Source of the DNA: Phoebastria nigripes
Taxonomy: Eukaryota; Chordata; Aves; Procellariiformes; Diomedeidae
Assembly (NCBI GenBank): GCA_035582835.1
Contig: JAYKAV010002766.1
Span: 3,134,109-3,198,108, forward strand
Length of the DNA stretch: 64,000 nt
Direction: 5' to 3'
Of this stretch, positions 34,735-48,030 are shown in pieces (position 1 is the stretch's first letter; every line of letters begins with the position of its first letter). Both the position numbers and the translations under genes were made by a program. The notes under the pieces are model-generated. The model ran no database searches. It had not been told where the DNA came from and worked only from the letters and a program-made list of their open reading frames with translations.

Positions 34735-35006
34735 TTCCAATGGAACAAGAGGAAACGGCCTCAAGTTGCACCAGGGAAGGTTTAGATTGGATATTAGGAA
34801 AAATTTCTTCACTGAAAGGGTTATCAAGCATTGGAACAGGCTGCCCAGGGAAGCAGTTGAGTCACCATCCCTGGAGGTATTTAACAGATGTGTGGATGTG
34901 GCGCTTGGGGACATGGTTCAGTGGTGGACTTGGCAGCATTAGGTTTACAGTTGGACTCGGTGATCTTAATGGTCTTTTCCAACCTAAGTGATTCTGTGAT
35001 TCTATG
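34735..35006 (+). mobile_element. CR1 LINE, 5'-truncated 3' end
   Basis: The stretch shows the end of the CR1 reverse-transcriptase reading frame (fragments read [18 protein letters not shown] and [19 protein letters not shown]). It is followed by the CR1 3' UTR (GGACTCGGTGATCTTAATGG, then TTTTCCAACCTAAGTG) and ends in the octamer repeat ATTCTGTG-ATTCTATG. The element is severely 5'-truncated, as most avian copies are, and is not capable of movement. It lies between the convergent 3' ends of DNALI1 and GNL2. Confidence 0.93.
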
Positions 35007-35150
35007 AAAGGGGTATGATACCATTCCAATTCTCAGTGGAAGCAAATGAAATCTTTACTTGAAGTACCTGTGTAACTAGCTGGCTATACATAGCAAGCAG
35101 ACATGGGAAAGATAATTCACTGTAGGCAGATGAAAATAAAGCTAGTTTCC

Positions 35151-35214
35151 AGAAGAAGAAAAAAAAAAAAAACAAAAAAAAACCAAACAAAAAACCAACC
35201 AAAAACACACCACC
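35151..35214. repeat. A-rich low-complexity tract
   Basis: A poly-A run grades into (CAAA)n and AC-rich sequence on the plus strand, between the CR1 element and the GNL2 3' end. No source element is recognisable. Confidence 0.7.
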
Positions 35215-35446
35215 ACTGAATAAGACTTCAGGATATGTTTTGCCAATGCAGTGTTTACTGGCCTTAGACGGTGATGTGGAAATACCATGATCTCCAACTG
35301 CATAAAGAACTTTCAGATGATGCAGAAACAAAGAGTGAGATGCTACTCCTGGGAACAAGAAAGGCAAGTCAAACTAGGTTTTGAATGGGAACTACAAGTT
35401 TTATATTAAAAAAAGCCACTGCATACTAGAGCTGTTTTATGTAAAA

Positions 35447-35452
35447 TTTAAT
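35447..35452 (-). terminator. Possible polyadenylation signal ATTAAA, GNL2
   Basis: On the minus strand, ATTAAA lies only 12 bases after the GNL2 stop, followed by further variants (CATAAA, TATAAA) within 60 bases. No AATAAA is close. The GNL2 3' UTR is therefore probably short, but the exact site is not certain. Confidence 0.4.
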
Positions 35453-35463
35453 AGAATAAGCAG

Positions 35464-38400
35464 TTATTGCTTATGTTTGTATTTTTTGTGCTTTGATCTT
35501 TGTCCCTCCAAGCCAGTTTTTTTCTTGTTCTTATTCTTATTTTTCACGTTGTGAGTTTCATAATACCGGACTCCAACTTTCTTGGACCGCTGCTGCCTCT
35601 CAGCTCGTCTTCTCTGTAAATACACACAAAACACATTAGCAAATCCACAGTATCCATAGCCTGAATTTGTTTGCATTCTTTCAAATGTTGTTCACTTTGC
35701 ATTCCGCATGCCTTAAGTAAAATAAGTAATTTCAAACAAAACATTACTGATGTGAATATATGGAAATCTACATGGAATCCACCCACCCATGCTCTTAAAA
35801 TGTTACAAAGGAAAATACGCTTTAATCTTTACAGAAGTAGTAAACAAGATACAAGAAGCAACCTGATGTGCACAGTCACCCAAGAGGTCTTTAACAGAAG
35901 ATGTGACAGAACATTCATAAACAGAATCCAGTCTTCCGCTCCCCTCTGACAGTCCTAACAGTCCACAGCAATGCTCCAAAAAGCCCTTGCTGTGCAAGTT
36001 TGCTTACAGATCACTTTCAAAGTCCTACAGACAGACTATTTCACTTGGTATTTAAGTTATTCAAGAAGAATTGTTTAGACTTGACTAACATGAACAGAAA
36101 ATAGCAGTGGCAGCTCTCTTTGAGGACAGAACAGTACTGCCCATCTAGTTCCAAATTGTCCCATCTCCCAGCATTTAGACCCCTGCTCTCTTAACAGCCT
36201 CAGTGGGCAAGCTAACGCTGAAAGCAGAACAGTTACCCACAAAGCATTCCCCCCTTAACACTCTTTGTCACGGTTACCTGCTGGACCCTTTTATGGGTCC
36301 ATGCTCAGCTGGAACATGCTACTGTCACATCAGCAGCAAGTCACCCTGTCTTCATACGCCCCCTATCTCAGCCACAGTCCCTGCGCTCTCTCCCTCCTAC
36401 TAGTGCCCACTCTCAAAGCTCTTAAGTGATAATGGGCAATCTATGTATAAAAAAAGCCAGCTCTATTACTCTGCTCATTTGTTTTGCTACAAGAAATCAC
36501 ACTTACTTCTTTGGATGTAAGTTTCTTGCAAGGCTGTTTACCCAAATGGTCATCATCATCACCATCTTCCTCTTCCGCTTTCCTTTTTCTTTTCTTCTCT
36601 GTGCTGCCTGCAAACAGCAGTGATCACATACTCGGGCATCTTCCAAAACACCCATGTGTTTGCAGAACTTAAGACTGGAGTCACCATCCCATCTACTTCA
36701 GCAAAGCATTCCTTTGGTCGTATTTTAATAGCTTCTACCAAAACAACATGCGTGTTCCTTACCAGAGAATCACTCGCTATTACTATGAAAACTGCTCTTG
36801 AGAAGCAGATTGCTTAAAGCCCCATGCAAGCCCAGAAGAATTTCATAGGCTTGTCAGAATAGGGTTCTCCCACATGATTTTGCCTTTAATCAAACTTACT
36901 ATGGAAACTGAAGCCACAGACTCTTGAAGTCACCACAGTAAAACCTATAGCCTCAAGTAGCTCTGTGCTTTTATAATGTCGTAAACCCCTTCCACTCCCT
37001 TCTGTGTAATATTACACCATGTGGAGCACAAGTTGCTGAGACTGCAATCTGCCCATAGCACCATTCTTTTGGAAATACAACATTTGCCTTCACTTTACCC
37101 TCGTTCACTAGTAGAGGGACATATCTTACTATACAGACAGGTGTTCTACAGAAAGGCTAGAGCAAGGTCAACAAGCAGCCCTTAGGTTAGCTATAGAAGT
37201 ATTTAAATAGCTTTAGGGGAAAAAGAACTTGCAATCAGGAGCTAACGAATGCTTCTCCCCCTTTCTCTTCTCTTGCTTATGGGATTTCCAAATGTAGATT
37301 AAGAACATCTACTAATCTTGTTTTACCTCTGTCTTCAGTTTCTTTGGGTTCTTCACACTTCTGCATGGATTTTGCAAACACTTTTTCACTCAGCTGCTTA
37401 GGGATTCTACAATAGATAAAATAAGCAATAAAAGAATGTCGTAACACAAAACGTAACCATCTCCGAGAAGTGATCAGTCTCCAATAGATCCCAGTAGCCT
37501 GTCAGCAGCAAAGCCACAGCCTTTGCACCTAAAAAACATATCACAGTAATCTTGTCTCTGGAGTTACTGGGCTTGTGCGCTGCACAAAGGGACAAAATGT
37601 AACACTTAACCTTGAAATCTTAGTCCTCACAAAGCTGGTGGATGGGCTTTGCTAAAACTGGGCCTGCTGTATCAGCTAGGATACTCTTGTACATGCATGG
37701 AGACCCAGCTGGCATATCCAGGTAGGACATTACCCTTGGTATCGCTCAAGAAAGAACCCAACATCAGGGAGAGATCTAATATTGCTACCCAGAATACCAG
37801 CGGATTTCTAATCCATAGCTTAAGAGGCAGCTTTCCAAAAGCGAGAACATTTTTAGTTATGCTGGTAAATAGGACTTCTTGGAATAATCTTTCAAAACCA
37901 AACTGCTGCATAGCCAAAGTTCAAATATTTATGGCTAAACCAGATAAACTGTGGCAACTTGTGTGTGGCAACACAGAGGAACCAGTCAAGCAAGTCATGA
38001 ATGGAGTGAAACTACAGCAGAACCACNTTAACCCTTTTCCCCCCTGTGAAATATGTGAATCACCGAACAGATTCAGATACCTTATTGCTGAGAATCTCTT
38101 GGCTTTGGCTTTATCCAGAAATTTTTTGTATTTTGCAATCTTCTCCTCCAAAGCCTTAAGAACTGCCTTAGAGCTCTCCCTGGCACCTGGTACAGCCAAC
38201 TGAGATTCTTCCTCTACTGAATCTTGATGTTGCTCATTTTCCTCTTTCTCCTCTCCCTGCTCCTCCTCTCCAGAAGAATCACTGTCTGTTTCATCAAAGC
38301 CTGGCACATCTACAGGAACCAGGTCATCTTCTGAGAACTGAGGTGCCACATTAATCCTCCCAAAGTTCTGCCGAACATGTGACATGAGTTGCTTAATTTC

Positions 38401-41400
38401 AGTGTCTGTATTATTCTTCTCTTCTGCTGGCTCCACACTTGATGCTACCGACTCAGAGATTTTCTCCTCATTATTATCTTGGCTTGATGTCATAGCTACT
38501 TCCAATGCAGGAGGCTACAAGAAAGAATGTAATGGATATATTATCTAAAAAGTCTGTCCCATCATCTCTGAGAGCAATTTCCATTTTATGTCTTTGGAAA
38601 AAGCCTAAGATGACAGGCTAATGATGTGATAATTACTGACATTCCCGGTAGTCANATGATTGTAAAATGGCTCAGACATCTCTGAAGAGCATTGCTACCT
38701 GGTCCTCACCAAATTCAAGTGAGTGTCACCTGAATCACCAGACTTGGGCAGAGCCCAAGACATGCACTGCCCAAGTTACATGGCACTCTGGGAAAAACAA
38801 CAGTGAATACCATTAGGAAAACTGAATATGTGAGAAGAGGCACAAGCATCACATTCTCACCTGAGGACCCGTTTCTGCATTCGGTGGCTTCACAAAGAAT
38901 GGAATTCTGCCTCTCTGCCAGTCATTGAGAACCATCTTGCTCACAGTTTGCATGTCAGGCTCACCACCCTAAAAGAACCCAGTAACAATTTATGTCCACG
39001 TTTGCAGGGAATACCACCTTTCTATTACCTGTAAACAACAGAAACATTCATATTTCCCATGTTCAGTAAAAGGCCACATGCTCTTCCAGCCTGCAAATGC
39101 AGAAAACTCTCACACCTTTAGCAGTTTTCCAGTCCTAGAAGCAAGTTTCTCAAGGAAGTCTTCTGTATCCTTCCAGGAATCAATTTTGTACGTCTTTCTG
39201 ATGTACTCTGGTTTGGCTCTTTCCAGCACAGCACTAATATGATCTTCAGGGCTCTTAATCTTTTCAACTTGAACCTGAAAACAAATGGTAGAATATCAAC
39301 CCTTTGGAAAGTGTGCATTCATTTCTTTGAACCCATCATGTTAGCAACAGCAAAGATTTTCCAGCATTTAGTGCAGATACATACCACTCCCTTCAGCACA
39401 ATGTCTGTTTCTGTGTCTCCGGATGGATAAACTACACCTGGGCAGTCGATGAGAAAAATCCGCCGCATCAGGGTAATGTATTGCCACACCTGAAAGAGAC
39501 CAGTAGTTCCCCATGTTACCTCCTTCCACAGACAGCGCTCTGTTCTGCTTTTTAAATGCACAGTTCTAATACACAGGAGTCATCTTAGGAACCTGGTATT
39601 AACACACAGAAAGAGAACATAACATGGCATTTTTGTTAGCTAGCCAAGACGTATTGCACCTTGCTCCTTCTGTATCAGCCAATGCTATCCCTAAGATTTT
39701 ACATCAAACTACTAACTCACAGGACCAAGGAGAGGAAACGACAATCATGACAAACTCCGATATTCTGCGGTTTTCCTCCTCCATGATCCTTAACTTTAGT
39801 GATATTCAGGAGTAAAACGAACAGGCTATCAAAGAAGATTCCTGTAACTTTGTCTTCTTGTTTACTGTCACATTCTTGAAGAACAGAGTTAGAAAACCAG
39901 CACTAACAGAGCCTGATAGCACAAATATACCCAATCATTTGATTCGGGAAAGCGCAGACACTGAGTCAGGGCAGCTGAGCATTCAGATCACAGCACTACA
40001 GTACAGGTAGAGTGGGAACTCAGCAATGCTTCCAGTAGCAGTGCTTCAGAGCAATGCCTGTCGATCAGCCACTCCTCAGGCTCAGGGTCACATAGCCTGT
40101 ACAGTTCAAGTGCTAGACTTGAAAGTGTCATTGAGCTAATTTTACATGAATTCTGCCTTTGACAATGCACTTACATAATTAATTTTTATCTTTAATGTAG
40201 GGATCTCTTCCTACCTTTGTTTCACCTGCAATAGGGGCCACATTGCAGACCTTCTTAGACCGTAATGTATTGATCACTGAGCTTTTGCCAACGTTCGGAT
40301 AACCAATGAAACCCACGCTGATCTGTTTCTTGTCAGAATGTAACTGTTAAGAAATAACACATCTTTTTAACACCTCCTAGAGAAAGACAGAATTACTACT
40401 ACAGTTCTGAACATTTGAGCAGCTACTGTTCTCACTACATTGGAAAGCAAAGGGGATTCTGAAGTACCAGATCAAAAAACGAGATCAGCTCTTTTCTATC
40501 AGGAGAAATGTGTAAGGGTACAACCAACTTGCCATCCAAGAACTCCAAGCATTGAAGAAAATATTTGCTACTTCAAAAGGAAGATGTGAACCCCTTGCGT
40601 TCCTTGTTGTTCTAAAATTACTTGTGAATGCCTTATTTAGAAACCGTTTAGATTGAGAAACCAAGCAAATACAAACAGTAGCTGGGGACAGAATATAGAC
40701 ATGGCTTGAAGAGACAGTAATTAATCTAAAGGCAACAGAAGGTGCTTTTCTTGGAAAAATGAAGACACTTAAAAGGAGAATACCTTAATAGAATATGCAT
40801 ACATGCATGACAAACAGGTGTGAAATATGTTCCCCTCTTCTACATATTCAAATGAGACCTAGGAGTGTCAATGGGATACTCTGTCTACAAGAAATCTAGG
40901 CTAGAGACTGATGGTCAAACCCACTCTTTCTGGATCTCCTCAGTTTGACAAACATTTTGAACATATTTGAAGGAATATTTTCCATTTTCTCTCCAAAGAA
41001 GGGAGATCTACTGATGGAGTCGTTTGCTGACGGAATGGCCATAGGAAAGCGTACTGAACCCCAAACGCTAACAAAACAGGAGACTCCACACTAAACACCC
41101 CCAACCCCCCAAACAATACAAATCCCCAAAATTGTTCTGTACCTTTCCAAACTGCCTTAAAAGCTGTATGAAAGCACCTTTGCCAAAAGGGTTTGTGAGG
41201 CTGGCATGAAAAGCAAGTGTTGGATACTCCTGGGAAAGAACAGCAACCCAGCGCTTCTAAAGAGGAAAACATTACTGGGTTAGGGATCCTGTGCTGCGGA
41301 GGTGGTGAAAAAATCTGCTTATGAGCAGAAGTACACAGCATCTTCACTTGGGTCACAAATGCAACTGTCTATGAAAATTGCTATGTAAGAACCTTTGAAG

Positions 41401-44400
41401 CATTTCACCAACCCAATAGCTAAAAGGACTGAGTATTGTTTTTATAAAAGACAAACAATTTCCCAAAAACGCCTTCACTGCTAGCTAAAACTAATTAGTT
41501 TAACAATATAAAGCAAACCAGCTGTGGTGGATATGGATCTTAAGCGGACTAACATTTAGCATACTCTGGAGACATCAGCTGAACTGTTAAATCCAGACAG
41601 AGGAAGTAGAGAATTTGTGGCTGGTGAGTGTTGCTCAACTCAGCCAAACTTGGACAGATTTACATTGTAATTGTTACTTTTATAGCAGGCAAGCAGAGAG
41701 CTCCCACTGACCCAGTTACATTATGCCCTCTGAGACCAGCATGAGGACTGGCAACAGAATTAAAGCAGAGGCTACAAAAGGAACAAAGAAGGTCCAAGGA
41801 ATAACAGGCAGGACCGTGCTTACAGTAGCCCAGGTAGGAACCAGATCACATTTGTTCAGGACAAAAATGAGATGTTTCCAGTGTTTCTCCTTTTTAAGAT
41901 AAGATTCCACATGAGGGGAGCGAGTACCCATGGGATCCCTGGCATCAAGAACTTGAACAACCACATCTGATGAGTCTATCACCTGAAAAAAAATCATGCA
42001 GAAGGAAAGGATTTTATAGAAAGTAAGACATCTATACCTCCAAAATGAAAACTAGTAATTTTCTAAACTACATCATTAATTTAAAAACCTTGTATCCTTC
42101 TTGAACAACTGTTACTTCCCATAGACTAGTAAAGCTCAGACTAATATCCATTGATCCTTCACTCTCTCTTCCCCTAACTCCCCTCCACATTCAGGCTGGA
42201 CAGCTGAGTAGCTTTTACCTGTTCTTAGGCACCAGGAAGATGCTTGTAGCACTTGGGAAAGAAAACACTGCACCCAAACAGGAAAATTAATTGCTTCAGT
42301 AGACAAAAACAATGTTCGCCATCCATTCTGCAGTAATTCAATTCTGCCATTTCATAAAGGATCAGGATATAAAGTATGTTTTCTGGATCAATATGAAACA
42401 CACAACCAAGTAGGAACCTGCTGTTAGTCCACTAAGCATCTACAGCAGGGAGCTGTCATTTTATGACTTGCTTCAAGCCAAGCGAATTTGTTTCACAGCT
42501 ATTTCCTGCATTTTTGGCAGTGTCTTACTGAAATCTGTTTTGCTCTAGCGTTCCCAGCGCTTTTAGATCTAAATGAAAAGGTTTTAAGCTACATTTGGAA
42601 ATTCACAGCAAAAAGTCAAGCCATTTCACACCTAACAGTCACTGAGAGCACACAAACTGCTCTAACAACCCTAATTCATTCTCAGTCTCCACTCCTCTAG
42701 CAGTCAAGGTGACTCACAGGGAACTGAGGGTCAGAGCTCTCCAAAGATGACCCTATCAACATGCCAGATGTTTTTAGCCTAAGGAAACTTAGGGGNCTCT
42801 GACTGGTTTATTTGTGGTGAAGCCCCAGGAATCTAAAAGCAGCTAATACCTTCGCTCTGCTAGTCCATCTCTAGATCGTGTATTTTAAGGATGTTTGTTC
42901 CAGTGGGACAAGAGCTCAAGAATCAAGCTCAGTCAGGCAGAGATTTGAAAATGAATCTCTGCTCTCTTCTACAGCTGGCTTTTTCTGTTCCCATTTATGT
43001 ACTGTATCAGTACCAGAAAAAGGGTTTCAAGTCAGTCAGTTCAACTAAGCTGACAGGAAAGCAGGCAAGGGAATGACAAACTCAGGACATCTCTGTCATG
43101 TCACTGTCTTAATGTTTCTAAGAAACTTTACAGCAAATTCAATTGTATCAAAGCTTCCCTAACAGAGCAATAAATGGTTTTCAGAGCTTTTCTGATTATT
43201 GCTGTATAGGATTTCCAATGCTGTGCTGAAGCACCAGATTTTGTAAAGGCTGATATACATGACTCTGCTGCAAATTATAAGCGTTGCTTACCTTGTAGAG
43301 CTCACCCCAGATTCTTTTGGACTGTCCTTTCTTATATATTTCCTCTTGTGCTTCATCCCTGGAAGTGGATTACCAGAGACATCAGCAACCACAGTAACAG
43401 GGTTACAGTGTTGTCTTTTCTAAAGCCATTTGGCCATTTACAGACAAAAGAGGAGATGAGGCCCAAGTAACAGACAGCTGGGATTTAGCCCCCATCCCCG
43501 TCCTCCACTTTCAATCTACCCATTTGCAGAAAGATCCTACGAACGTGCATTCTTTCAAAGATTCCTATCTGCCCTCTGATCAGTTCCCTATCTAACCCAA
43601 AATGTGAGTTTGGAGATATTCTGACATGCAACAGAAACCAAATTATGAATAAAGACAGAAGGATCCCATGGAAGCAACAGTTTGATTAAATACATAGGGG
43701 CAAAACAGGATTAAAAAAAATCCCAAATTCAGCTAATTTCACTATCCTTACTCCTCATACAGTAACAGCATTGATGGATGTACTAGATACTACTTCAAAA
43801 ATAAAGCTGGCCTTTCAGAAATGTAAACAACGAATAATTTCCCCTTTATATTTACCTTACACCAGTGTCTTCTGTCACCAGGTCTCGGTCCTTGCCCTGA
43901 TCATAAGATCCTGATGAGGCTTCAGCATTCTCCACCAGAGACTGCACATCACTTGCAGAAAGATTTGGTCTTTTCCTCTGTGATTTGGGGCCAAATGTTG
44001 TTTCAAATGTTTCTGTGTCAAGAATGTGAACTCTGGAGGTCTGAGGAAAAACAGCTCAGTAAAAAACCACAAACACTGTTTTTTCCACTTTCATGACACG
44101 CAGCGTACAAGACCTTAGTTCAACGCAACTCTGCAACCTGTGACAAGAGTTACAGGTGCTTTCCTAACAGTGTTTGAGTTCTCCAGCTTAATCTTTGAGA
44201 AACATGAGTGGATATTTAATAAGCAACAAAACACATTGCACTTGCCAGAGAACTATGCTTCAGTTCTTTCACCATAAATGATGTCAAATGTAATTAAAGC
44301 TACAATGATGAAAATTTAGCTGCTATCTTTGATCATTTCTTGTTTTTCTAACAAGTGTGCAAATCTCGCCAAATTCACAGAGTTTTGTCAGGATAATTAC

Positions 44401-47377
44401 AATCAAAATTGTAGATTTTGAAGCCTGTAATGAATGCCAACTTTTCTTGGAACGGCATACAATTCATTGCTGAAAGAAGTAATTTGTTTTTGTAACGCAC
44501 ATTTAGTTTCTTATAACTTTTTCCTTAATTTAGGTAACATTTTTATGACATAAACCTGGAAAGTTTCCATATGAAAAAATAGCTAGAAAGAGTCCAAAAT
44601 TATAGTTCAGACGTCATGAAAGAAACCTGGTAATAACTAAAACTTGATGTACTAGAAATGAAGGCTGCACGCACAAGAATTTCCGATTCAAGATAAAAAG
44701 CACATATTTGAGTTCAAATTCATCACACAAGAGTGTTCGCAGTGTGAAGGATTCTCAAAGAAAGTCCCTCTGTCACATAAGCGATTAGAAGCATTAGAAC
44801 ATAAGGTGGCAAGCTGCTACAGTCATCCAAAGCTGGTACGCTAACCTAGGAAACTTACCCTAAAACATCCTATCAGAAAACGAGAATTTCTAATAAATAA
44901 TAGATCTTCTCACAAACTACGGGGAAGTAATACACTGTTTCTTTGCCTTCACATTTGATGTCCACAGCGATAGGCTCTCAAAAACATCCTTCCCCAAGTC
45001 ATCCGCTCCAACTGCCCCTCCCAATGCTTCTGGAACACAACATTTCACCAGGCTGAACAGAGACAGCATGATCGCCCGCAGATAAATAACATTCATGACA
45101 TCTCTGTGCACATAACTCAGCCTTCGCCCTGTACAGATGAATGATACTCACATGCGGTTTAATCCGATCATAGAAAAGGGACATCGGCAACTTTCTTTGC
45201 TTCATGACCACTCTGTAAGGATCCTTCATGACAGTTTCCATCTCTTCTTGAAATTTCTGTAGGGATGACTGCTTGATCACGCGAGTATTTCCTGCACGTA
45301 AAAATAAATATTGCACCTGACCTTTCCTCATCTTAACTGCTTCATAGACACCGGGTACATAATAAAATATTAATAGTCCATCCGGAATCAAAAATACCAG
45401 TGACAAAAAAATAGAGGATTTTACTTGAGACGAACCCCAAATTAGTGTAAATAAGCCAATCCCTTTCTTTCCCACCATTTAAAGAAAATTTTAAAAGTAT
45501 CCCTAGGACACTTAACACACATAGGCTACAACATATATACACATGGGCAAACCCCAGAAAATGACCGAAGGAGACAGAATAACCACACTTTAGAGGAGTG
45601 CGTGGAAAACAAACACCCAAAGTACAGGTAAGTGTGAGCCCATACCCATGCCTACGGTGGGGGTTCTTCACCTTCATTTTCAGTATCTATCCCACACAGC
45701 ACTGAGACCACAATTCTGAAATAAACACCCTCCAAACACACAAAGTTCAACAGTTTTTAAGCTTGCTTGCTGAGTCTGAAAGTTGAAAAACAACTCACCA
45801 AACCATTTAATATTTGGTTCCACTCTTGCAACTGTGCCTGGTGCCACTGTTGACTGATACTGTAGAGGCTTAATCACTTTACCATGTCTGTTTCTAAGTG
45901 AAAAATGAGAACACATGTAAATACTCAAGGGCAGCACACACCCCTCTAGCACTTTCGTTCACTAGACCAGAAGTACATCCACAAAATCCAGAAAGACGCT
46001 TCATCTAGAACCGGTGCCCCTGAGATTGTTACCAGAGACGATACTGCCTGTAAAGGCTAATTAACTCAAACACTGGAACAGAAGAAGTGATGTCAGCCAG
46101 TGCACACTCCTAAGTCTCACTACAGCTTGACCAGACTTTTCATGAAGGCTGCTTATGTCAAACCAGGAATGGCTTATTGGGGTGCAAAAGGCACCAAAGT
46201 ACAACCTCCTAGTGAACACTGCTTTCTTCTCTCATGGGCTCACGTGGAAATTTTTAATCAGCTCTACCCATCAGCTGGTGCAGAACACTCATCATAAGAT
46301 AATTTCCAAGTTGAGACCTGGCTTAAATTTAGTAGTTTTTTAAAACACATATTTCCCAGTCTGCTCTCAAAACAAAGTGAAATCTGGCAAAACAAAACAA
46401 AACTGCTAATCTGAACCAGGATTCTCAGAATCCCCTGCGGCATCTACAACGTGGCAGACACACATGTTTACAAGGTGGGAGCTGCTCCACAGCCAGCGAT
46501 TCTGAAGCGGAGTGAAGGGGTGTCTCTCAGTGAAGGAGCTGTACGAAAGTCAGGCTTTTCAGACATTTTGAGGTGAGCTTTTGAGTTACACTGTTGTTGG
46601 AAATGAAGGAATTTGGGGCATTTTTGGGTTCATGACATTCCAATGAGATCACATCAGCTGTTCTGCATCATATGTTTTCCAGCTGTATTCCCTGATACAT
46701 ATCGCTGGTCTGTCTGAAGCTCAGGATAAGGCTTCCCAGCTCACGGTATCACAGAAAACACGAAGGAGCAGCTCTGCGCCAATACACAGGCATTTTGCCA
46801 TCAGAGTAAGGACAGCTGCCCTCAGCGTGGTTCCATCTGCCACACAGGCTGAACGCGCTGGCACCAGAGGCCACACTCCCAGTCTGCACCGACAAATGCG
46901 CTGCCTGCGCCACAAGGCCCCGGTGCGTCTCGCAGGGCACGGCCCGGCCCCATTACTGACAGCGCATTCACCGGCACCTGCTCACTGCCGTGCCCGGCGG
47001 GAGCCCGGCCCCGCGCCCCGGCCTGGCCCGCGGGAAACCACCCAGCGGCTCCGCCCGGGAGGGCGCACGGAGCCGCCTGCGCCCCACAGCACCGGTAACG
47101 GCGGCGGCGCCGCGGCCAGGCCAGGTCCCCGCCTCCTCCCGCGGGCAGCGCCGCGCTCACCTCCGCTCCTTCTGCCGGTACATGTTGAGGCGCCGGATGG
47201 TGGCTCGGTCCCGCATGTTGTTTCCTCCCGCGCCCCCCACGCGATCTGCGGAGACAACACAGCGTCAGGCCCGGCCCGATACGGCCCGGCCCGGCCCGCG
47301 GCCCCACACGTACCGGGATTGGTGCTGGCGCGGGAGGGGTTGATGGTGCTGCGGCCCTTGTAGCGTGGCTTCACCAT
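35464..47377 (-). CDS. GNL2: GNL2 (NGP-1/Nog2), nucleolar GTPase for 60S ribosome assembly
   Basis: This is a circularly permuted GTPase needed for maturation and nuclear export of the pre-60S subunit. Sixteen exons on the minus strand are 47314-47377, 47161-47245, 45799-45893, 45152-45291, 43856-44040, 43292-43358, 41824-41982, 41143-41256, 40215-40343, 39385-39489, 39116-39274, 38861-38968, 38081-38514, 37327-37406, 36507-36607 and 35464-35613. They total 2175 nt, or 724 aa plus stop. The start reads [20 protein letters not shown]. The NGP1 N-terminal domain ([19 protein letters not shown]) comes first, then the permuted G motifs: DARDP, G4 NKCD, G1 [10 protein letters not shown]3 DCPGVV. 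The C-terminal half is acidic (38.1-38.5 kb) and ends in a basic tail with [16 protein letters not shown]. The frame is intact throughout and all sites are GT/AG. Ns at 38027, 38655 and 42796 are intronic. It is convergent with DNALI1. Confidence 0.97.
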
Positions 47378-48030
47378 CCTGCTGAGCGGAGCCCGCGGGG
47401 CGGGGCAGCGCTCACGGCCGGACCGGGGAGAACCAAGAGGCCGCTCCGCCACGCGCGCCGCACCGGGCAGGAAGCTGCGGCACAAGCACTTCCGGCGTGG
47501 GGGTCAGCGGCATGACGCACTTCCGCCGACTCAGTCTTCCGGTTGCGCAGGCGCACCGGGTTGCCCTGACAACCACGTGTGCCCCCGGTCGCTATGGCAA
47601 CGCGTGGGGCTGGCCCGGCCCCGCCGCCCCGGCCCCCCCCCCGCCGCCCGCCCCGGCCCGCCGTGCCCGCGGGGCTTCCCGGGGCCTCCCCAGCTCGGGG
47701 CCGCGCCGCGGGTGCCGCGCGGCCGCCATGACCCGCCCGCGGGCGCGGCGAGGGGGGCCCGTGGGGCCCGCCGGGGCGGCCTGTGCCGCGGGGCGCTCCC
47801 GGCCTGCCCGGCCCCGCCAGGCCGAGGTTCGCGGGAGGGCTGCTATCCGGGAGCGCGGCCTGCGGGGCGGGCGAAGGGCGGTGGGCCGCAGGGCCCCGTT
47901 CGGAGCGGAGGGCGGGACGCGGCCCTGCCGCCGGCTCTGCCTCGCTCCGGGACGCTGCTGTCCTGGACGGGGCTCCCGCCGCGGGCAGCGGGGGGACCGC
48001 AGGCCGTTTCAAAGGAAGGGAAGGCTGTAA
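46900..48030 (-). promoter_or_regulatory. GNL2: GNL2 CpG-island promoter
   Basis: A CpG-dense block covers the first two GNL2 exons and about 650 bases upstream. Upstream of the ATG (47377) lie several ETS-type CTTCCG elements near 47487, 47520 and 47537 and an NRF1-like GCGCAGGCGC at about 47545. There is no TATA box. The island extends well beyond what a one-way promoter would need, so divergent transcription is possible. Confidence 0.75.
47560..47601. promoter_or_regulatory. Pair of X-box-like palindromes in GNL2 CpG island
   Basis: GTTGCCCTGACAAC (47560-47573) and GTCGCTATGGCAAC (47588-47601) each resemble an RFX X-box (GTTGCCATGGCAAC) with one to three mismatches. They lie about 185-225 bases upstream of the GNL2 ATG. 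The second contains a plus-strand ATG that opens a 45-codon proline-rich frame. Confidence 0.5.
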
